Assembly (NCBI GenBank): GCA_963971305.1
Contig: OZ020304.1
Location: 22,837,755 to 22,901,754 of the forward strand
Direction: 5' to 3'
Length of the DNA stretch: 64,000 nucleotides
Source of the DNA: Arcuatula senhousia
Lineage: Eukaryota; Mollusca; Bivalvia; Mytilida; Mytilidae
The notes beneath the pieces were generated by a model. That model worked only from the letters and a program-made list of their open reading frames with translations, did no database searches and was not told the DNA's origin. Both the position numbers and the translations under genes were made by a program. How positions within the stretch are numbered: position 1 is the stretch's first letter; the number at the start of each line of letters is the position of its first letter. Of this stretch, positions 61,701 through 64,000 are shown piece after piece.

Positions 61701-61728
61701 AAAGATCAATCCCACAAAGCACCTGCAT
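54523..61728 (-). CDS. DDE transposase, four coding exons, 564 residues
   Basis: Cut-and-paste transposase of the Tc1/mariner/IS630 (DDE_3) type. Exons: 61728-61669, 57450-57345, 56832-56559, 55777-54523. All are GT-AG, phases 0, 1 and 2 match across the junctions, and there is no internal stop. Residues about 40-145 form two helix-turn-helix segments (KRLSKATGIKESTLRGYFKG; MPKLQQVL..VSVSTVVRTVRHLGFR) that should bind the TIRs. The catalytic core follows: D189 in VYLDETW, D292 in VVMDNAPYHS, E376 in ELNPIEMAW. The 83-residue D-E gap contains a SAP-like helical insert (SAWLDRNNI..KAELLDLVK). An acidic linker (DDSDSDD, GDDEEND) leads to a PHD-like finger, C517-x2-C520-x4-H525-x2-C528-x10-C539-x2-C542. 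The ATG at 61728 is preceded by an in-frame TGA. AATAAA lies about 195 nt after the stop (54328-54323). Confidence 0.9.
56559..56832 (-). CDS. Transposase exon 3: HTH region
   Basis: 274 nt, acceptor ATTTTAG, donor GTAATT (weaker than consensus). Encodes GIKESTLRGYFKG, a basic linker and the second HTH ending RTVRHLGF. The phase fits both neighbours. Confidence 0.9.
57345..57450 (-). CDS. Transposase exon 2
   Basis: 106 nt, acceptor TTTCAG, donor GTATTA. Encodes TVDLLMKVLNFFAF .. LSKATG, the start of the first HTH. Too short to stand out alone; supported by exact phase continuity with exon 3. Confidence 0.85.
57935..58510 (+). repeat. AGCTCACC element, 5' part
   Basis: Head TTTTAGCTCACCTGACCCGAAGGGTCATGTGAGCTATTG is a hairpin (AGCTCAC..GTGAGCT around GACCCGAAGGGTC), followed by a (CGTCCGTC)n tract to about 58027. 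No 3' end (AGGTGAGC) is found before the next element, so it is truncated. It lies in transposase intron 1. Confidence 0.8.
58525..60067 (+). repeat. Complete AGCTCACC element with three ~490-bp core units
   Basis: Head AGCTCACCTGGACCAAAGGTCCATGTGAGCT, then a (CGTCGTC)n tract (58577-58612). Three core units follow, each with GCACA.TGTT..TTAATAGCAT, ATTTTTGATTCGT.AAAAA, GGTAACAGATATCAAAATT and GAGTTAT.GCCCTT. The element closes with AGTTCAGGTGAGCGATTCAGG and CTCTTGGGAGCCTCTTG (about 60025-60064). Ends AGCTCACCT / AGGTGAGC are inverted. No coding capacity. Nested in transposase intron 1. Confidence 0.9.
60068..61668 (-). other. Remainder of transposase intron 1
   Basis: AT-rich with a small hairpin at 60535-60580 (GTTATTCCCCTGAGGGCG .. 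CCCGATGGGGGATAAC) that resembles the centre of the 5.9 kb foldback. No exon found. Confidence 0.5.
61669..61728 (-). CDS. Transposase exon 1 with start codon
   Basis: 20 codons, MQVLCGIDLSFF..AKSK, ending AAG before GTAAGC (61668-61663). Phase 0 joins exon 2. The exon lies between the right TIR and a 4.2 kb intron. Base composition is higher in GC than its surroundings. Predicted from splice signals and context, without homology. Confidence 0.7.
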
Positions 61729-61789
61729 TAACAGGTGTCGCTCCGGTGCTCAGATTACTGATGTAAATATTGGATCCCCGCCGTCACTT

Positions 61790-62016
61790 CCGCTTGACAA
61801 CAAAGAAAAACAATGGCGGATTTCCCATTATAAATCCCCGTAGACAATCTATTTTTAGCTGCCATCGATTTAAAAGGCGGTGATCAGGCAAATAATTGCT
61901 GCCAAAAAAGTTGGACAAAAACGATCTAAGGAATGAGAGACAACTCGAGTGATTCTGGTAAGCAGTTTTGAAATAAATAAAGAAAACCGTGCGCAGAATT
62001 TACCTGACTCGGACTA
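61790..62016 (-). repeat. Right terminal inverted repeat, probable transposase promoter
   Basis: Inverse of the left end: identical over 61871-62016, diverged to about 61790. The transposase start codon at 61728 lies just inside, so the TIR/subterminal region must hold the promoter. ATGGCGG at 61813-61819 is a YY1-like core in the position of an initiator-proximal site. Confidence 0.9.
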
Positions 62017-62756
62017 TAGTCCGAAAATTTTTTTACTCCTTGTGGAAAATGTGTCAGTTTCTTGCATTTGACCCACATTGGTATTTACCTCATTATGTAA
62101 AATTGAAGTCTAAGGAGCCAGGTTAGGTACATTTACTGACAGTCTCAGTTTTTGCAACATTTTTTGTATTTTATTCCATTTTGTCATTATTGTTTTTATT
62201 GTCATGTACTGATGTAGTTGTACGGTACTCGGTAGACTTAGTACTAGTACTACAATATACATTAGCGTCTTAAAAGTTAAATAGGTAACTTGTGGTAAAT
62301 GATGAAAAGGAGAAAGGAAAATAAATGAGAATATCATGTCAAAAACATTAGGCTAAAAAGGGAAATTACATAAAAATGATCAGACGAACCTGAAGAAAGA
62401 ATATAGTAAATAAAGCTTTTAATGTACACGTTAATCATCGCTATTTTAAGCGCAGCAATGATCAAGTAGTGGCGCGTTTGATTTCTCTTGACTTATCGTA
62501 CGAGTGAAGGTAAAATACGTAGCTTCACGACTTTCGAACGTTTGTCGTACAGAAATAAAGCAAAACACGCATGGTTGTAAAGGAAGAAATGGTCTTTTTG
62601 AGCTCTATATCCCCACCGAGTGAGGGTATCAGACAAAAACAAGAGAACACTGCAGCATTTGTTGGTGATAAGGCCCTTGGCAATGGCACACTTTACATAG
62701 CAGAGAGGTTTATTAGCATTATCATTTTTTTTACTCATTACTGACTACTGTACACC
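62017..62756. other. Right flank of the giant transposon
   Basis: Chromosomal sequence beyond the TA at 62017-62018. From 62430 to 62740 GC content rises and an 81-codon minus-strand frame (62738-62493) with fairly even codon use is present. It has no recognised domain and no confirmed splice context, so it is only noted. Confidence 0.3.
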
Positions 62757-63335
62757 TTGGCTTGCATGTAATATGAGGCAGGTAAAACCTGTTACGCTCC
62801 CAAGGTTTCAATTAATTTATTTTTTATGGTTCGAAAATAAAAACAAACTAGCTTTTCGAAAATAAAAACAAACTAGCTTTTCTTGTGGGTTACGTGAGCG
62901 TTTAATGACGTCTTAAATTTTCAAAGATAAAAACGTCAAAAAGACGCCGAAAGTTCGGGAAAACAAGCGCGTGCTATACTGGACGTTGAAGGAAAATTAA
63001 GCTCATAGTACAACTAAAATATTGACATTTCTACCATTATCGCTCTCTTCGGGAGCGTAGTAATATGATGCAGGTTATACCTCTGATGCTCCCAATTAAA
63101 AATGTTTATTATGCAATAACTTGAAAAAAAATTATTCGAAAATAAAACTTAACTGTGTTTGCGCTTAATGACGCAAGCAATTTTTAAAGAAAGAAGAGTT
63201 AAAAAGACTCTGAAAGTTCATGAAAACGAGCGTGCTGAACCAGATCATAACCAGATGTTGAAGGAAATTAAAGCTCATAGTACAACTATATAATTGACTT
63301 CTACCATTATCGCTCCGCTCCGGGAGCATATATAC
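62757..63335 (+). repeat. Two-copy tandem element, about 290 bp
   Basis: Copy 1 (62760-63060) and copy 2 (63061-63335) share AATATGA.GCAGGT..ACCT..GCTCCCAA, TTCGAAAATAAAA, AAAAAGAC.C.GAAAGTTC, GTTGAAGGAAA.TTAA.GCTCATAGTACAACTA and TCTACCATTATCGCTC..GGGAGC. Each copy begins with GCTCCCA and ends GGGAGC (inverted). Copy 1 has an internal 25-bp duplication (TTCGAAAATAAAAACAAAC) at 62831-62880. Confidence 0.85.
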
Positions 63336-63469
63336 ATGTACGTATAATGCAAAAAGGCAATATCAAAATAAAGAGAACTGTTGTATGTGTTTTACTATAG
63401 ATTCTCTTTGAATCCAAGTCCTTGTACTGATTCTGATACTGAGCAGAGATATATGTAAGGTACATGTTT

Positions 63470-63835
63470 TATTGTTTAACTGGAGAGCAACAATGACAAG
63501 CAGACTCATTTAGTCATTACCAAATAAGCTTAAGTTTTAAACCTCTAGTTGAGTCAATAACTAACAGCTTTATATATCCTTCTAGAATGCAGGTATTTAA
63601 GCTCTGTTACACTTTCCCCTACTCAAGAGTCTTCTTACCTTAATGAATGACTCAAAACAACTCATAACTAGTTCTTTAAAACCCATGGGTTTTTAAGATT
63701 GGCCCCAATGCAACCTGAAAGCATAATCCACACCGCTGTCACCAGGAATCAAACCCTGACTGCTCAATGACAAGCCAGCCTCTTTCTAAATAAGCTTTAT
63801 TCCCTAGCCAAGTCGATAACCTATGGTTTATATTA
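63470..63835 (-). repeat. SINE-like repeat, two related copies
   Basis: Read on the minus strand, 63835-63740 has GACTTGGCTAGGG and, about 60 nt on, GGGTTTGATTCC. This resembles tRNA A and B boxes (B-box consensus GGTTCGANTCC). An older relative at 63590-63480 shares TTGACTCAACTAG..AAGCTTATTT. A tRNA-derived SINE is the best guess; it is not a functional tRNA gene, as no cloverleaf could be drawn. Confidence 0.35.
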
Positions 63836-63857
63836 CCTACTAAATAGTAATTAAATA

Positions 63858-64000
63858 AGGGGCCAAAATCGAAACTTTTTATTTGTCCGATTTAAAAAAA
63901 AAAATTGCTTATAATTAATTCTTGTGAAGTAGTTAATTTACAAAATTGACACTTCCCTCCTCCTAATTGCCATTAGGGGCTAAAAAGGGCAGAAATGAAA
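63858..64000 (+). repeat. Dispersed repeat, direct copy of 1-215
   Basis: Same block order as the first 215 bp of the window, truncated by the window end. Confidence 0.7.

Larger units (their letters stand above)
50311..62016 (-). mobile_element. 11.7-kb Tc1/mariner/IS630-like DNA transposon with intact-looking transposase
   Basis: Terminal inverted repeats TAGTCCGAGTCAGGTAAATT.. are identical over 146 bp (50311-50456 against 61871-62016). Beyond that they continue imperfectly for about 80 bp (shared CTAAAAATA.., TACGGGGA, and GCCAT). TA dinucleotides at 50309-50310 and 62017-62018 are the expected target duplication. A four-exon DDE transposase occupies the minus strand, its first exon about 60 bp inside the diverged part of the right TIR. 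Nested younger repeats (two family-A MITEs, a palindromic MITE, a minisatellite, and AGCTCACC elements in intron 1) add about 3 kb. Typical Tc1/mariner elements are 1.3-2.5 kb, so even the core is large. Confidence 0.9.

Noticed and set aside
62493..62738. 81-codon minus-strand frame as a possible gene
   Set aside because: No recognised family and no clear donor; composition alone is not enough.
63740..63835. tRNA gene on the minus strand
   Set aside because: Only box-like motifs are present; acceptor and anticodon stems cannot be formed, so a SINE remnant is more likely.

Overview
The window is eukaryotic nuclear DNA, almost certainly from a bivalve mollusc and probably a mussel (Mytilidae). 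The evidence is AT-rich sequence, genes split by GT-AG introns, 5S/16S/operon-like organisation absent, and many repeats of a kind common in bivalve genomes: (GTCC)n/(CGTCC)n tracts joined to 160-183 bp tandem cores, the inverted AGCTCACCT / AGGTGAGC end pair, and a ..TAATAAAGTATC(TTC)n retroposon tail. The species assignment rests on recalled repeat character, not on a search.

Two genes can be rebuilt exon by exon. (1) TMEM164, minus strand, 15228-28382: five coding exons, all with consensus splice sites and matching phases, 351 codons. Its introns hold most of the repeats between 15.6 and 28 kb, including a 2.77 kb inverted-repeat element (16886-19658) that carries a decayed LINE reverse transcriptase fragment. 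(2) A DDE transposase, minus strand, 54523-61728: four coding exons in phase, 564 codons, with no stop or frameshift seen. It lies inside a very large Tc1/mariner/IS630-like element (50311-62016, 11,706 bp) whose 146-bp terminal inverted repeats are identical base for base and flanked by TA. The left end of the window (3270-3368, plus strand) holds the last coding exon of a gene I do not recognise, converging on TMEM164.

Layout. 1-1860: dispersed and tandem repeats. 3270-4250: terminal exon and 3' UTR. 5.9-7.5 kb: a foldback repeat and a TTAA-flanked MITE. 9.3-15.2 kb: sparse AT-rich sequence, possibly a long TMEM164 3' UTR, with a repeat family copied at 9.3 and 14.6 kb. 15.2-28.4 kb: TMEM164. 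29.4-33.1 kb: foldback element, LINE 3' fragment and tandem elements. 34-43.5 kb: MITE, hairpins and tandem families, no gene seen. 43.9-49.7 kb: a ~1.65 kb minisatellite (39-41 bp unit), an AT-rich stretch and an unusual nested duplication. 50.3-62.0 kb: the giant transposon with nested MITEs and tandem elements. 62.0-64.0 kb: tandem and SINE-like repeats; the last 143 bp are a direct copy of the first ~215 bp of the window.

The strongest candidate for something undescribed is the 11.7 kb transposon: a multi-exon transposase with its first exon just inside the right TIR, an 83-residue gap between the second Asp and the Glu (about 34-39 is usual in Tc1/mariner), a SAP-like helical insert in that gap, and a PHD-like zinc finger at the C terminus.
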